From RUG760 sp045642205 (GTDB taxonomy: Bacteria; Bacillota; Clostridia; Lachnospirales; Bianqueaceae), in assembly GCA_045642205.1 (NCBI GenBank), contig JAZUIK010000116.1:20445-84444 (forward strand): a DNA stretch of 64,000 nt. The letters run 5' to 3'. Both the position numbers and the translations under genes were made by a program. Below the pieces are notes generated by a model. That model worked only from the letters and a program-made list of their open reading frames with translations. It did not search any database and was not told where the DNA came from. The stretch's first letter is position 1; every line of letters begins with the position of its first letter. Of the stretch, positions 1 to 8,748 are shown piece by piece.

Positions 1-75
1 GGAATAGCCGATAACTTTTCCGTCAACGACAACGTTGGCAAAAGCTTCGGGATTGTAGAACTGTCTTCCAGCCAT
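1..75 (-). CDS. N-terminal fragment, possible C-glycoside deglycosidase beta-subunit-like protein
   Basis: Twenty-five codons of a leftward gene that runs off the window. The peptide begins MAGRQFYNPEAFANV and continues VVDGKVIGYS. An AGGAGG site at 85-90 is 9 nt from the ATG, so the start is secure. From memory, small DUF6379-type beta subunits of C-glycoside deglycosidases begin with a similar F..NV..DGK..G pattern. The nearby isomerase/epimerase and MocA-type oxidoreductase are the families that partner such subunits. The identification rests on 25 residues plus context and is therefore weak; that a real gene starts here is strong. Confidence 0.4.
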   Translation of the reverse strand, partial: MAGRQFYNPEAFANVVVDGKVIGYS

Positions 76-247
76 AGTTGGAATCCTCCTGTTTTATAAT
101 TTGTTCTTGCTTGGACTGATTGATATTCCCCCATTTAAGGCAGGGGCCTCCTGTTTGTCATTTTAGCAAGATATAACCCTAATCACTTTCAATTAATTAT
201 CCTAATCTACATTTTGTTTTGAACACTGCCTTTTTTATACAGCAAAA
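76..247 (-). promoter_or_regulatory. Upstream region of the partial gene, with a direct repeat CCTAATC
   Basis: This 172 bp gap lies between the fragment at the left edge and the terminator of the AraC/GH39 gene. CCTAATC occurs at 178-184 and 201-207, a 23 bp offset, which could be a tandem activator site for the neighbouring AraC-type regulator. I do not see a convincing -35/-10 pair. The regulatory role is inference. Confidence 0.25.
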
Positions 248-280
248 GAGGACAATTATCACTCACTGATAATTGTCCTC
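248..280 (-). terminator. Intrinsic terminator after the AraC/GH39 gene
   Basis: A perfect 14 bp inverted repeat (248-261 with 267-280, 5 nt loop). Read leftward it is followed by TTTTGC. It sits 22 bp past the stop of the AraC/GH39 gene. Confidence 0.8.
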
Positions 281-301
281 GCTGCATTTAAACAACTGTT
301 A

Positions 302-2710
302 TCATGAATATGTATAGGTTACATGGATATAGGTGATCTCATTGGGTTCCATAGTAATATCAAAGGCGATCTTACCATTTTCAGCGATGCACTGCTGATA
401 GGTCATTCTGGGAACCGTGATCTTATCCAGATACTGAAGATCCTCTCTCCACATATCCTGCGGACTGGCCATGGCGATCCATTCATCCTGCAGGCTTCCA
501 TACGCCTGATTCAGAGAGTGGACACGGAGCATATACTTTTCTCCGCTCTTTCCCGGCAGTTCAAAATGGATCGTATAACGCTTCATATCCTCAAAGAGAT
601 TATTCTGATCCGACAGCTTGAATTCATCTTCCTTCGTCATACCATATTGGTGGTTCAGATTCTTAAGGTTATGACAGACGATACGCCAGTTACCGGCTCC
701 GTTATCACTGATCACATAGTGATCTCCCCACTTGCGCACATACTTACCCAGATGGTTCATAAAGTCGAAGGCGTAAAAGGCAGGCTTGCGGATCCCGGAC
801 TTGGAGAATAAACCGCCTCCTCCGTTGAGCAGTTTTCTGGATGTACGGTGTGCAGAATACAGATCGGATCCCACCCAGTAACCCATCATATCTGCCATGT
901 CGATACTATCGATCATATTACGAACGAGATAAGCGCCCTTCATACAATGATCATTCAGGATATTTCGACTGGAGATGGAGAAGTTCCATTCACTGACATG
1001 CAGTTCTTTGACAGGAAAACCTGTCTCTTCGATGACATCCCGGATTGCCTTCAGTTCCTCCTGCATCAGATCCGTATTTCGAGACTGATTTCTCTGTCTG
1101 GCGATGGAATCCTGTGTATAGGGATAGGAGTATGCTGTCAGAAAATCCGGCAGACTCTCATGCTGTTTCCATTTTTCAAGAACTTCTCTGAAGCTTTCCT
1201 TGCCATAACGCATGGAACAACCGGCACCTCCGATACGGATCATGGGCACATAGCTTCTCATTAAGGAAGCGACCATATCAAATCGTTCCAGATATGGCTC
1301 TACCGGCATATATTTGCTGGCTTCCCACGGGTGAAGGAATACCTCCTCCGGTTCCTCACACCAGAGTTCAAAATACCAGCTTTCTATCTCTTCTGTATGA
1401 TAGCGGTTTACCAGATGGACCATCAGTCGCTTCAGGAAACGTTCCATCGTCTCCATAGAATCATGGAAATTCTCATTTTTTCGAACCATGATCGACTTGA
1501 CCTCGTTGGCCATGACGCGTTTCGGTTTATTGGTCAGTTCGATATAGGGCTTCATACCGTTTTTCAGAAGGAACCCTATCACATAGTCCAGTTTATCAAA
1601 ACTGTATCCGTCGTCCGAATCGTCCAGATAGAATTCCGGATCATACAGATCCCAGAAACGTACATAGGTAAACCCAAGATCCTGCTTCAGTTGGATCAGC
1701 TGGTTCTGTAACTCTGATTCCAACAGGTCACGGACCGTTCCCATGTTGATCATCTTGTTCCAGTTCTTTTTCAGGAGTTTTTTCGGCGCATTTCCCAATA
1801 CGACCGTCTCACCTGCTGCATAGCGTTCCTTCTTACTCTGCTTTGTCTTGCTGTCAAAGTGGCGCTTCAACTGGTCACGGATATCCTGGTTCTGATCAAC
1901 TTCCACCTCTTCCTGGTTCTGCTTGTTCATCCACTTTTTACGATACTCCGTAGGTGTCATATCGTATTTTTCACGAAATGCCTTGTTCATCGCTGCAGAG
2001 GAGGCAAAACCTGACTCCATGGCGATCCTGGCTGCCGACTGATCGGAATGCAACAACTGAGAAGTAGCAAAGTTCAGTCTTACACTATTCAAGTATTCCG
2101 CAAATCCCATACCAAACTGACGCTTGATAAATTTGGAAAGGTAAGCGTAGGAAAGGTACAGCTGCTTGGACAGATCCTCCAGGGAGATCTGTTTATCAAA
2201 ATTCATTCGGATATACTCATCGATCTCATGCTTACGGGAGTCAAATTTATGAGCCTCTTCCTCGAAATGAACATCCTCCTTATTCAGAAGGAAATCCGAA
2301 GTCAGGATATTCAGCATCTCATAGTACAGACTGCGAAGATAGATCACATTCTGTCCTTGCTCATTATACTGCTCTGCAATGATACGCTTGATAATACGGC
2401 GCAGCTCATCCGTCGCCTCGGTTCTCTCTACTGCCGTATTACACCAGAAAAAGATCAATGTCTTTTTCATCATGCTGCTGAGTTCTGAATAGGATATCAG
2501 CATATGGGCAGACAGCACTTCCCCATCCGCCACATAAGAATGATACTTATCCACATTCACTACCAGGAAGTCATCCTTCTTCAGCAGGAACTGTTTGTCC
2601 TCCACTGTGTACCGGACGGAGCCTTCCATAACATAGAAGACTTCGATGTCTGAATGAACATGGTTCATTTCAGAACGGTGATTGGCAAACTGGAACTCTA
2701 TGATCGACAT
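302..2710 (-). CDS. AraC-family regulator fused to a GH39-like glycoside hydrolase domain
   Basis: An 802-residue fusion. Residues 1-75 look like the cupin sensor of AraC regulators (HSDIEVFYVMEG). About 165-262 form a complete AraC double helix-turn-helix ending in MTPTEYRK. About 305-800 resemble GH39 beta-xylosidases: the acid/base region reads WYFELWCEEP (WNEP in the family) and the nucleophile region reads HVSEWN, so both carboxylates appear present. There is no signal peptide, so the sugar domain is cytoplasmic and could be a ligand sensor or an enzyme. The ATG has AAAAGGA upstream. The gene is co-oriented with the sugar transport block to its right and the fragment to its left, which suggests it controls one or both. 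Assignment of both domains is fairly sure; catalytic activity is not known. Confidence 0.85.
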   Translation of the reverse strand: MSIIEFQFANHRSEMNHVHSDIEVFYVMEGSVRYTVEDKQFLLKKDDFLVVNVDKYHSYVADGEVLSAHMLISYSELSSMMKKTLIFFWCNTAVERTEATDELRRIIKRIIAEQYNEQGQNVIYLRSLYYEMLNILTSDFLLNKEDVHFEEEAHKFDSRKHEIDEYIRMNFDKQISLEDLSKQLYLSYAYLSKFIKRQFGMGFAEYLNSVRLNFATSQLLHSDQSAARIAMESGFASSAAMNKAFREKYDMTPTEYRKKWMNKQNQEEVEVDQNQDIRDQLKRHFDSKTKQSKKERYAAGETVVLGNAPKKLLKKNWNKMINMGTVRDLLESELQNQLIQLKQDLGFTYVRFWDLYDPEFYLDDSDDGYSFDKLDYVIGFLLKNGMKPYIELTNKPKRVMANEVKSIMVRKNENFHDSMETMERFLKRLMVHLVNRYHTEEIESWYFELWCEEPEEVFLHPWEASKYMPVEPYLERFDMVASLMRSYVPMIRIGGAGCSMRYGKESFREVLEKWKQHESLPDFLTAYSYPYTQDSIARQRNQSRNTDLMQEELKAIRDVIEETGFPVKELHVSEWNFSISSRNILNDHCMKGAYLVRNMIDSIDMADMMGYWVGSDLYSAHRTSRKLLNGGGGLFSKSGIRKPAFYAFDFMNHLGKYVRKWGDHYVISDNGAGNWRIVCHNLKNLNHQYGMTKEDEFKLSDQNNLFEDMKRYTIHFELPGKSGEKYMLRVHSLNQAYGSLQDEWIAMASPQDMWREDLQYLDKITVPRMTYQQCIAENGKIAFDITMEPNEITYIHVTYTYS

Positions 2711-2765
2711 AATCTTATCCTTTTCATTCCCGGATCATCCTCTTTGATCCGATTTTATAGATAAA

Positions 2766-2810
2766 TGAAAGACCTCCTCTCATGGAACATCCACAGGAAT
2801 CGGTCTTTCA
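2766..2810 (-). terminator. Hairpin between the flavoprotein gene and the AraC/GH39 gene
   Basis: TGAAAGACC (2766-2774) pairs with GGTCTTTCA (2802-2810) and an inner TTCCT/AGGA pairing extends the stem. The tract after it is only weakly T-rich (TTTATC), so it could be a leaky terminator or a leader structure of the regulator gene. Confidence 0.5.
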
Positions 2811-2830
2811 GCAGATATATTAGTTGCGTA

Positions 2831-3829
2831 TTACTTTACATTACCAAATGCTTCAGTGTCAACAGCAAAAGGAGGACGATCAAAAGCAGCATAGGGTGCC
2901 TTCAGCTCCTTCAGGTTCTTGATGGTTCCGGAAGGCTGCGCCTGAGTCTTGATCTCGGTGGAATGCTCCAGCTTACCGCCCCAACGAAGTCTGGAACGAT
3001 CCAGTTCTTCGGGAGTATAGTCAACACGGATCTTGCCGTCTTCGATCTTAATGGTTCCATGGCTTCCGCAGACAACACAGTCAACCGTGGTCATGTCATG
3101 GGAAACCTGCAGCAGACGGGTATGGCAGATGGGGCAGCAGCCTTCTTCATCGCCTCTCCACTGAATACGCTCTTCCTCAGTCTCTGCATTGATGGAAGCA
3201 ACGATGTTCTGACCAACCTTGGTCATACGCTCCATCATCTCAGGATATCCAAGAACAGACTCATGTGCCATAGCACCATAGTACTCAACGGTATCAATGA
3301 CATCGATAGCCATGGGGAAGGTGAACTCATACATCATGGGCAGAGTCAGGGCGATCCAGTTTTCAGTCATAGCTCCACCAACGGAGATCAGGGCAGCACT
3401 TCTCTTCTTGAAGCTGCGCACATCAGGAAGCTGCTCTTCGCTCTTTCCTGCTGCTTTACCCTCATCATACGCTGCCTTACGGAAAGTAATATCATGGCTG
3501 GGTCCGATACGGTCACAGATCGTCTTGAAGCGACCGGTTACGGAAGTCTCATAAGTGGGGCATGCCAAAATGACTGCGTCAGACTGCATGATGCACTCGT
3601 CAAGGATATCAAAGTCATCGTGACGGACGCAGTATCCGCGACCTCTGCCGGTGATCATACCGATAACACATGCAATACATCCGGTACAGTTAGAGATGTT
3701 CAGATCATCTGCGCGGATAAAAGCAGTTTCACATCCTGCTTTTTCACACTCCATCAGCGCTTGCTTGACCATGACATCACAGTTGCTCATCTTTCTTCCG
3801 AAAGATACACCAAGAACTTTCTTTGCCAT
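2831..3829 (-). CDS. Flavodoxin-fold NAD(P)H-dependent oxidoreductase with C-terminal zinc ribbon
   Basis: A 332-residue protein. Residues 1-200 have the FMN-reductase/iron-sulfur-flavoprotein pattern: KVLGVSFGRK at the phosphate loop, CTGCIAC at 48-54, and the CPTYETSVTGRFK loop. The CxxC-type cysteines at 48-54 are where related flavoproteins hold a 4Fe-4S cluster. Residues 232-255 add a zinc ribbon (CPIC...CVVC), not standard in the family. I chose the ATG at 3829 because AAGGAGA lies just upstream; an ATG 45 nt earlier lacks a site. It follows the ABC importer genes. A paralogue with the same architecture is at 28436-29407. Substrate unknown; a redox partner role for the neighbouring MocA-type enzyme is speculation. 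Confidence 0.8.
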   Translation of the reverse strand: MAKKVLGVSFGRKMSNCDVMVKQALMECEKAGCETAFIRADDLNISNCTGCIACVIGMITGRGRGYCVRHDDFDILDECIMQSDAVILACPTYETSVTGRFKTICDRIGPSHDITFRKAAYDEGKAAGKSEEQLPDVRSFKKRSAALISVGGAMTENWIALTLPMMYEFTFPMAIDVIDTVEYYGAMAHESVLGYPEMMERMTKVGQNIVASINAETEEERIQWRGDEEGCCPICHTRLLQVSHDMTTVDCVVCGSHGTIKIEDGKIRVDYTPEELDRSRLRWGGKLEHSTEIKTQAQPSGTIKNLKELKAPYAAFDRPPFAVDTEAFGNVK

Positions 3830-3951
3830 TGTTCTCTTCTCCTTATAAATGAATAGATTTTTGTAGGTCATCACGCCTGCTCGATCCTTTCAGATCGGAC
3901 ACGAGTCAGGACCCATCCGAGATGTCGATCAGCATCTTAAAGTATACCGAC

Positions 3952-3984
3952 TTTTCCGGGAGAGGGAAATCCTCTCCCGGAAAA
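3952..3984 (-). other. Stable hairpin after the substrate-binding protein gene
   Basis: A perfect 14 bp stem (3952-3965 with 3971-3984) around GAAAT. Neither strand has a T-run after it, so it is more likely an mRNA 3'-end protector or a read-through attenuator than a standard terminator. It lies 16 bp beyond the stop of the binding-protein gene. Confidence 0.6.
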
Positions 3985-3999
3985 AATCAATACATCTGA

Positions 4000-5007
4000 T
4001 TATTTGAAGTCAGCGCCGGTAACGGAAGTAACAGTACCGGTGGTCTGATACTCTTCAACAGTCTGGTCGAATACGAATACGGTACCAGCCTTCTGCAGAT
4101 GTCCGCTGGGCAGAGAACCGTCCATCAGACCGTTAGCAACAAAGAGCATTTCGTTAGCGGTATCGTTAACGGAACCGGTAAGAACCATACCACGGAAAGG
4201 AGAAGTTCCTTCCATGGAGCCCTTGATGAAGCCTGCGGAAGCATCGTCGCCGTTAACAGCGAAGATAGCCATATCGGTGTAATCGGTAACGGGGCTGCTG
4301 ATAGCAGTGAAGAAGCTGTTGATTCCAAGAGCCAGTCCGTTATGAGGAGTCAGGAATACCTGGATCTCAGGATTCTGAGTGTACAGGTTCTCCATCTTAG
4401 TCTGACCGGTAGCAGCAGTCTCATCCTGGCACTCAACCTCGATGGTCAGGGTAGCCTTGGTAGAGAAGTCTTCGATCTTCAGCATCTCATCAGCCTGGAT
4501 AACGCCGGTATCAGCGGTACGGCAGGAGAATACAGCAACGGGAACGCTATGGTCGGGAGCATCAGCGAAGTGCTCATCGATCCACTTAGCAGCCAGGCGG
4601 ACACAATCGTCAGCCAGCTCTGCATCGTCGGAAACCATCAGTGCATCATATGCCTCAGTAGGAGCAACGAATGCAATGACCTTGATGCCCTTTGCCTGAG
4701 CGTCAGCGATAACGCCGCTCATAGCTTCGGGAGCAACAGACCAGATGAACAGAACATCAACGCCCATAGCGATGTAGTTCTCAGCTGCTTCGATCTGCTT
4801 GGTGGGGTTGAACTCACCATCAGCATAGGATGCATCCCAGCCAGCTGCTTCAAAGTTCTCAACGAAGGTATCAGCCAGAGCCTGGAAGAAATCTCCGCCA
4901 AGGCCGAAGGTTACGAATGCAGCAACCTTCTTATCTTCCTTGGCACCGCAGCCAACCATGCTCAGAGCCATGATGGCAGCAAGTACAAGTGCAAGTACTT
5001 TTTTCAT
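4000..5007 (-). CDS. Sugar ABC transporter substrate-binding lipoprotein (RbsB-like)
   Basis: A 335-residue lipoprotein. The signal peptide MKKVLALVLAAIMALSMVGC ends in a lipobox with the modified Cys at residue 20. The mature part has the periplasmic-binding-protein type-4 fold of ribose/galactose receptors (VDVLFIWSVAPEAMSGVIADA near 85-105, VNGDDASAGFI near 250). AGGAGG precedes the ATG. It is the last gene of an ATPase-permease-receptor set transcribed leftward. Hairpins lie on both sides of it, a common arrangement for raising receptor levels over the membrane parts. The family is clear. The sugar is not: the neighbouring isomerase and oxidoreductase suggest an unusual sugar or glycoside rather than ribose itself. 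Confidence 0.9.
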   Translation of the reverse strand: MKKVLALVLAAIMALSMVGCGAKEDKKVAAFVTFGLGGDFFQALADTFVENFEAAGWDASYADGEFNPTKQIEAAENYIAMGVDVLFIWSVAPEAMSGVIADAQAKGIKVIAFVAPTEAYDALMVSDDAELADDCVRLAAKWIDEHFADAPDHSVPVAVFSCRTADTGVIQADEMLKIEDFSTKATLTIEVECQDETAATGQTKMENLYTQNPEIQVFLTPHNGLALGINSFFTAISSPVTDYTDMAIFAVNGDDASAGFIKGSMEGTSPFRGMVLTGSVNDTANEMLFVANGLMDGSLPSGHLQKAGTVFVFDQTVEEYQTTGTVTSVTGADFK

Positions 5008-5043
5008 TTGTTTTTTCCCTCCTAGGAAATATTTATATATTCA

Positions 5044-5069
5044 CCTGAGTGCGATCTTTCGCACTCAGG
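5044..5069 (-). other. Intercistronic hairpin between permease and binding-protein genes
   Basis: An 11 bp perfect stem (CCTGAGTGCGA with TCGCACTCAGG) and a TCTT loop in the 78 bp gap. There is no T-run in the leftward direction. It probably acts as an RNA processing or stabilising element that favours the downstream receptor message. Confidence 0.6.
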
Positions 5070-5085
5070 GAATTATATCGATGGA

Positions 5086-6033
5086 TTACATGCCTTTTGC
5101 GTTACGGTTGGTCAGGTACAGAGAAGCCAACATGATAACGCCCTTGGCGATATACTGGGGATAAGCACCCAGGTTGATCAGCTGCATACCGTTAGCCAGA
5201 ACACCCAGAACGAATACAGCAACGATGACCTTCCACAGAGTACCTTCACCACCCTTAAGAGCTACGCCGGAAAGTACGCAAGCGGTAATACCGGTGAACT
5301 CGATGCCGACACCGGTACCGGAGTCAGCAGAACCACTACGTGCTGCCAGCAGGATAGCGGAGATACCAACCAGGATACCGGCAACAGTAAAGGAAAGGAT
5401 CTTGATCTTAGCTACGTTCAGACCTGCCAGACGAGCTGCCTCGGGGTTGTCACCGGCTGCATAGACCTTACGGCCAACAGCGGTCTTGCCCATAACGAAA
5501 CCAACGATCACAACAATGACGATCATGATGATAACGTTGATGGGAAGCCATCCGAACAGCTTACCCTGTCCAAGATACATGAAACCTGCGGGCAGATCAT
5601 GGAAAGTCTTGGATCCGGAGATCAGGTAAGAGATGCCCTGGAAGATTGCCATGGTACCCAGAGTGATGATCATGGTGGAAGACTTCAGCTTGATACCCAT
5701 GAAACCGTTGAAGGTACCAAGAACGGAACACAGAATGATACCGACAACAATCGCTACTACCGGGTTCCATCCCCATACGGAGATTGCCTTGGTAACAAGA
5801 ACAGCAGCTACAGACATCTGATAACCGATGGACAGGTCACATCCACCGGAGATCATGATGATCATAACAGCACATGCACAGACAGCTACGTGTACATTCT
5901 GAACCAGAATGTTGGTCAGGTTCAGAGGAGTGAAGAATGCCTTGGACATGATACTGAAGAAAATGATCAGAGCAACCAGCATAATGGGAAGAGACAGATC
6001 AGTCAGGATCTCCCCGATGCGCTTCTTATTCAT
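5086..6033 (-). CDS. Sugar ABC transporter permease (RbsC-like)
   Basis: A 315-residue inner-membrane permease of the ribose/xylose/AI-2 type (BPD_transp_2). About eight to ten hydrophobic spans are visible. The family's SGGCDLSIG segment is near 63 and the AAGDNPEAARLAGL coupling loop near 195. Two ATGs lie 6 nt apart. I prefer the second (6033), 8 nt from the AGGAGG at 6042-6047; the first would leave only 2 nt. It sits between the ATPase and receptor genes of one leftward transporter operon. Confidence 0.9.
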   Translation of the reverse strand: MNKKRIGEILTDLSLPIMLVALIIFFSIMSKAFFTPLNLTNILVQNVHVAVCACAVMIIMISGGCDLSIGYQMSVAAVLVTKAISVWGWNPVVAIVVGIILCSVLGTFNGFMGIKLKSSTMIITLGTMAIFQGISYLISGSKTFHDLPAGFMYLGQGKLFGWLPINVIIMIVIVVIVGFVMGKTAVGRKVYAAGDNPEAARLAGLNVAKIKILSFTVAGILVGISAILLAARSGSADSGTGVGIEFTGITACVLSGVALKGGEGTLWKVIVAVFVLGVLANGMQLINLGAYPQYIAKGVIMLASLYLTNRNAKGM

Positions 6034-6050
6034 ATTCATATCCTCCTAAA

Positions 6051-7535
6051 TTACATACCGGAAGCACAGGAGAGAACCTTCTCCTGAGAGAACTCTTCCT
6101 TATTCAAGACAGCAGACTGATGACCTTCGTGCAGAACAACGATACGCTCAGACATACCCAACAGCTCCTCCATGTCGGAAGATACCATCAGGATGGACTT
6201 GCCCTGTTCTGCCAGCTCGTTCATGAGCAGATAGATCTCATAACGTGCACCGATATCGATACCGCGGGTGGGCTCATCGAAGATAAGGATATCCGGGAGA
6301 GCTGCCAATGCTTTTGCGATAACGACCTTCTGCTGGTTACCACCGGAAAGTCCGCTGGTAAGCTGCTGCAGGTTCGGAGTCTTGGTCTTCAGACGCTCTT
6401 TGTATTCCTGAGCCAATGCCATCTCCGCCTTGGTATCAACGACACCGAACTTTGCCAGGCCATCGATGGTGGAAATGGAGTTATTCCAGTAAATGGGCTT
6501 ATCAATGAAGCAGCCCTGGAACTTACGATCCTCGGGGATCAGACCGATTCCGGCCTTCAGACCCTCTGCAGGAGACTTGAAGTTCACTTCCTTGCCCTTG
6601 AGGACAACGGTACCGGCTTCTTTCTTTGCTGCACCATACAGAACGTGCATCAGCTCGGTTCTGCCGGAACCTACCAGTCCGGCAAATCCAAGGATCTCGC
6701 CCTTGTGAAGCTGGAAGGAGATATCCTGTACACCATTTCCGGTGACATTCTTAACATCCAGAACGACTTCTTCCTCACAGGGCTTCTTGGGAGGATACTG
6801 GTTGCTCAGCTCACGGCCTACCATGTACTTGACCATATCCTGCTTTGTCATATCCTTGATATCACAGGTGGTAATGTACTGACCGTCACGCAGTACGGAA
6901 ACACGGTCACAGATAATGAACAGTTCCTCCAGACGGTGGGAAATGTAGATAACCGTTACGCCGCTTTCCTTCAGCTGCTTAACAACCTTATAAAGCTTTT
7001 CCTGCTCTGCCATGGTAATAGCAGCTGTAGGCTCGTCCATGACGACGACCTTTGCCTTCTTGACCATAGCCTTTGCCAGTTCAATGATCTGACGATTTGC
7101 AATAGAAAGCTCACGTACCAGAGTTGCAGGATCCACATCACAATCAAAGACCTTCAGAAGCTCACGGGATTTCTCGATGCGCTCCTTGTCGTTCAGGATG
7201 AAACCTTCCTCATCCTTAACACCCATGAAGATGTTGTCGGCAACACTCATTGCTTCGAACTGGATCAGTTCCTGATAAACAACAGCGATTCCCAGATCGA
7301 TGGCCTGCTTAGGTTCCAGATGTGAGTACTCTTTTCCCTCAAACACGATGGTTCCGCTGGTAGGAGTGATCGCACCGGAGAGGGTTTTGATGAAGGTGGA
7401 TTTTCCTGCACCGTTCTCGCCGATCAGTGCATGGACTTCACCTTTTTCAAAGGAGATGGTTACATCGCTTAACGCTTTGACACCGGGATACTCCTTCGTA
7501 ATATTCTTAAGTGTTAAAAGTTCCGTAAAGAACAC
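6051..7535 (-). CDS. Sugar ABC transporter ATPase with two nucleotide-binding domains (RbsA/MglA-like)
   Basis: A 494-residue cytoplasmic ATPase with two fused ABC domains. The first has Walker A GENGAGKST near 38-46, signature-region LSIANRQ and Walker B VVMDEPTAA. The second has the degenerate GLVGSGRTE loop, signature LSGGNQQK and Walker B ILIFDEPTRGID, as in the ribose-type family. The start is odd: there is no ATG. A GTG at 7535 directly abuts a GGGGG ribosome-site run. The codon with ideal spacing, at 7526, is ACG, exactly where ATG would give the family-typical ELLTLKNITKEYPG beginning. It follows the oxidoreductase gene by about 54 bp. Confidence 0.9.
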   Translation of the reverse strand: MFFTELLTLKNITKEYPGVKALSDVTISFEKGEVHALIGENGAGKSTFIKTLSGAITPTSGTIVFEGKEYSHLEPKQAIDLGIAVVYQELIQFEAMSVADNIFMGVKDEEGFILNDKERIEKSRELLKVFDCDVDPATLVRELSIANRQIIELAKAMVKKAKVVVMDEPTAAITMAEQEKLYKVVKQLKESGVTVIYISHRLEELFIICDRVSVLRDGQYITTCDIKDMTKQDMVKYMVGRELSNQYPPKKPCEEEVVLDVKNVTGNGVQDISFQLHKGEILGFAGLVGSGRTELMHVLYGAAKKEAGTVVLKGKEVNFKSPAEGLKAGIGLIPEDRKFQGCFIDKPIYWNNSISTIDGLAKFGVVDTKAEMALAQEYKERLKTKTPNLQQLTSGLSGGNQQKVVIAKALAALPDILIFDEPTRGIDIGARYEIYLLMNELAEQGKSILMVSSDMEELLGMSERIVVLHEGHQSAVLNKEEFSQEKVLSCASGM

Positions 7536-7589
7536 CCCCTAACTGTTTTATTAAGTATACAACTATTGCCGCAAAAACTTAACTGACAA

Positions 7590-8699
7590 TTAGAAGTAGA
7601 TTTCCTTACCGGTCTCTGCAGACTTGTAGATCGCATCCAGGATCTGGGTAACAACGAATGCCTGCTCAGGCTTAACCAGAGGATCATGATCGTTGATGAT
7701 AGCATCCAGCCACTGATCCTGCTCGCGAACTGCCTCAGCTGCAGCGCCGCCTTCGAAGAAGTCAACCTTTCCTGCGGGAGAGATGGTCTTCTCCATCAGC
7801 TGGCCATGAACAACTTCGTTGTAGATCAGCTCATCGTTAGCGTAGCTGCCGCCATGATGGATCTCAGCACCTGCCTTGGTACCAAACAGAGTGGTGGAAG
7901 CTTCCATGGACTTCAGAACGTTCAGAGCCCAGGATGCCTCAAGGAAAATGGAAGCGCCGTTCTTCATCTTGATGAAGCCAAATGCGGAGTCCTCAACCTC
8001 GAAGGTCTCGGGATCCCAGGGTCCGAATACGTTGCCTTCAGGACCATGCTCGTCACGTCCCAGCTTGTAGAAGACCTGACCGGAAACGGATACGGGCTCG
8101 TAGTTGTCCATCATCCACAGGGTAATATCCAGTGCATGGGTTCCGATATCGATCAGAGGACCGCCGCCCTGAAGAGCCTTGTTGGGGAATACGCCCCAGG
8201 TGGGAACTGCACGACGACGAAGTGCATGTGCCTTAGCCATGTAAACTTCACCAAGCTCGCCGTTCTCACAGGAAGCATGCAGAGTCTGGGTGTCATCACG
8301 GAAACGATTCTGGTAACCGATGGTGAACTTCTTGCCAGACTTCTTCCATGCGTCGATCATCTTCTGAGCATCCTCAGTGTTGTGAGCCATGGGCTTCTCG
8401 CACATTACATGCTTGCCAGCCTCGAAAGCTGCAACGGTAATGGGGCAATGTGCAACATTGGGAGTGCAGACATGAACAACATCGATGTTGATGGAGGTAT
8501 CAGCGAGCATTTCTTTGTAGTCAGTGTAGACTTTAGCGCCTTCAACACCATACTGCTTAGCTGCCTTCTCAGCACGCTCGGGAATGATGTCACAGAAAGC
8601 GACCATCTCTGCGCGCTCCGGGAACTTTGCCAGGGAGGGCATATGCTTCTGGTTAGCGATACCGCCGCATCCAACGATAGCGATTCTTACTTTTTCCAT
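7590..8699 (-). CDS. Gfo/Idh/MocA-family oxidoreductase
   Basis: A 369-residue NAD(P)-dependent sugar dehydrogenase-type enzyme. The N-terminal Rossmann motif is GCGGIANQKH (10-19). The conserved CEKPMA motif near 100 carries the catalytic-region Lys, and DIGTHALDITLWMM near 185 carries the His of the second domain. AAAGGAGA precedes the ATG. It lies between the isomerase/epimerase gene and the ABC importer, same strand. Family members oxidise a sugar hydroxyl, and the known C-glycoside pathway uses one to make the 3-keto glycoside before C-C cleavage. That role here is inference from neighbours; myo-inositol-type or keto-sugar metabolism is an alternative. Confidence 0.9.
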   Translation of the reverse strand: MEKVRIAIVGCGGIANQKHMPSLAKFPERAEMVAFCDIIPERAEKAAKQYGVEGAKVYTDYKEMLADTSINIDVVHVCTPNVAHCPITVAAFEAGKHVMCEKPMAHNTEDAQKMIDAWKKSGKKFTIGYQNRFRDDTQTLHASCENGELGEVYMAKAHALRRRAVPTWGVFPNKALQGGGPLIDIGTHALDITLWMMDNYEPVSVSGQVFYKLGRDEHGPEGNVFGPWDPETFEVEDSAFGFIKMKNGASIFLEASWALNVLKSMEASTTLFGTKAGAEIHHGGSYANDELIYNEVVHGQLMEKTISPAGKVDFFEGGAAAEAVREQDQWLDAIINDHDPLVKPEQAFVVTQILDAIYKSAETGKEIYF

Positions 8700-8748
8700 T
8701 TTGCGTTCTCCTTTAAAGATTTATATTTTTCGTGCAATGAAAACTTGA

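Noticed and set aside
3952..3984. Hairpin after the binding-protein gene as a standard intrinsic terminator
   Set aside because: No T-run follows on either strand; recorded as a stable hairpin instead.
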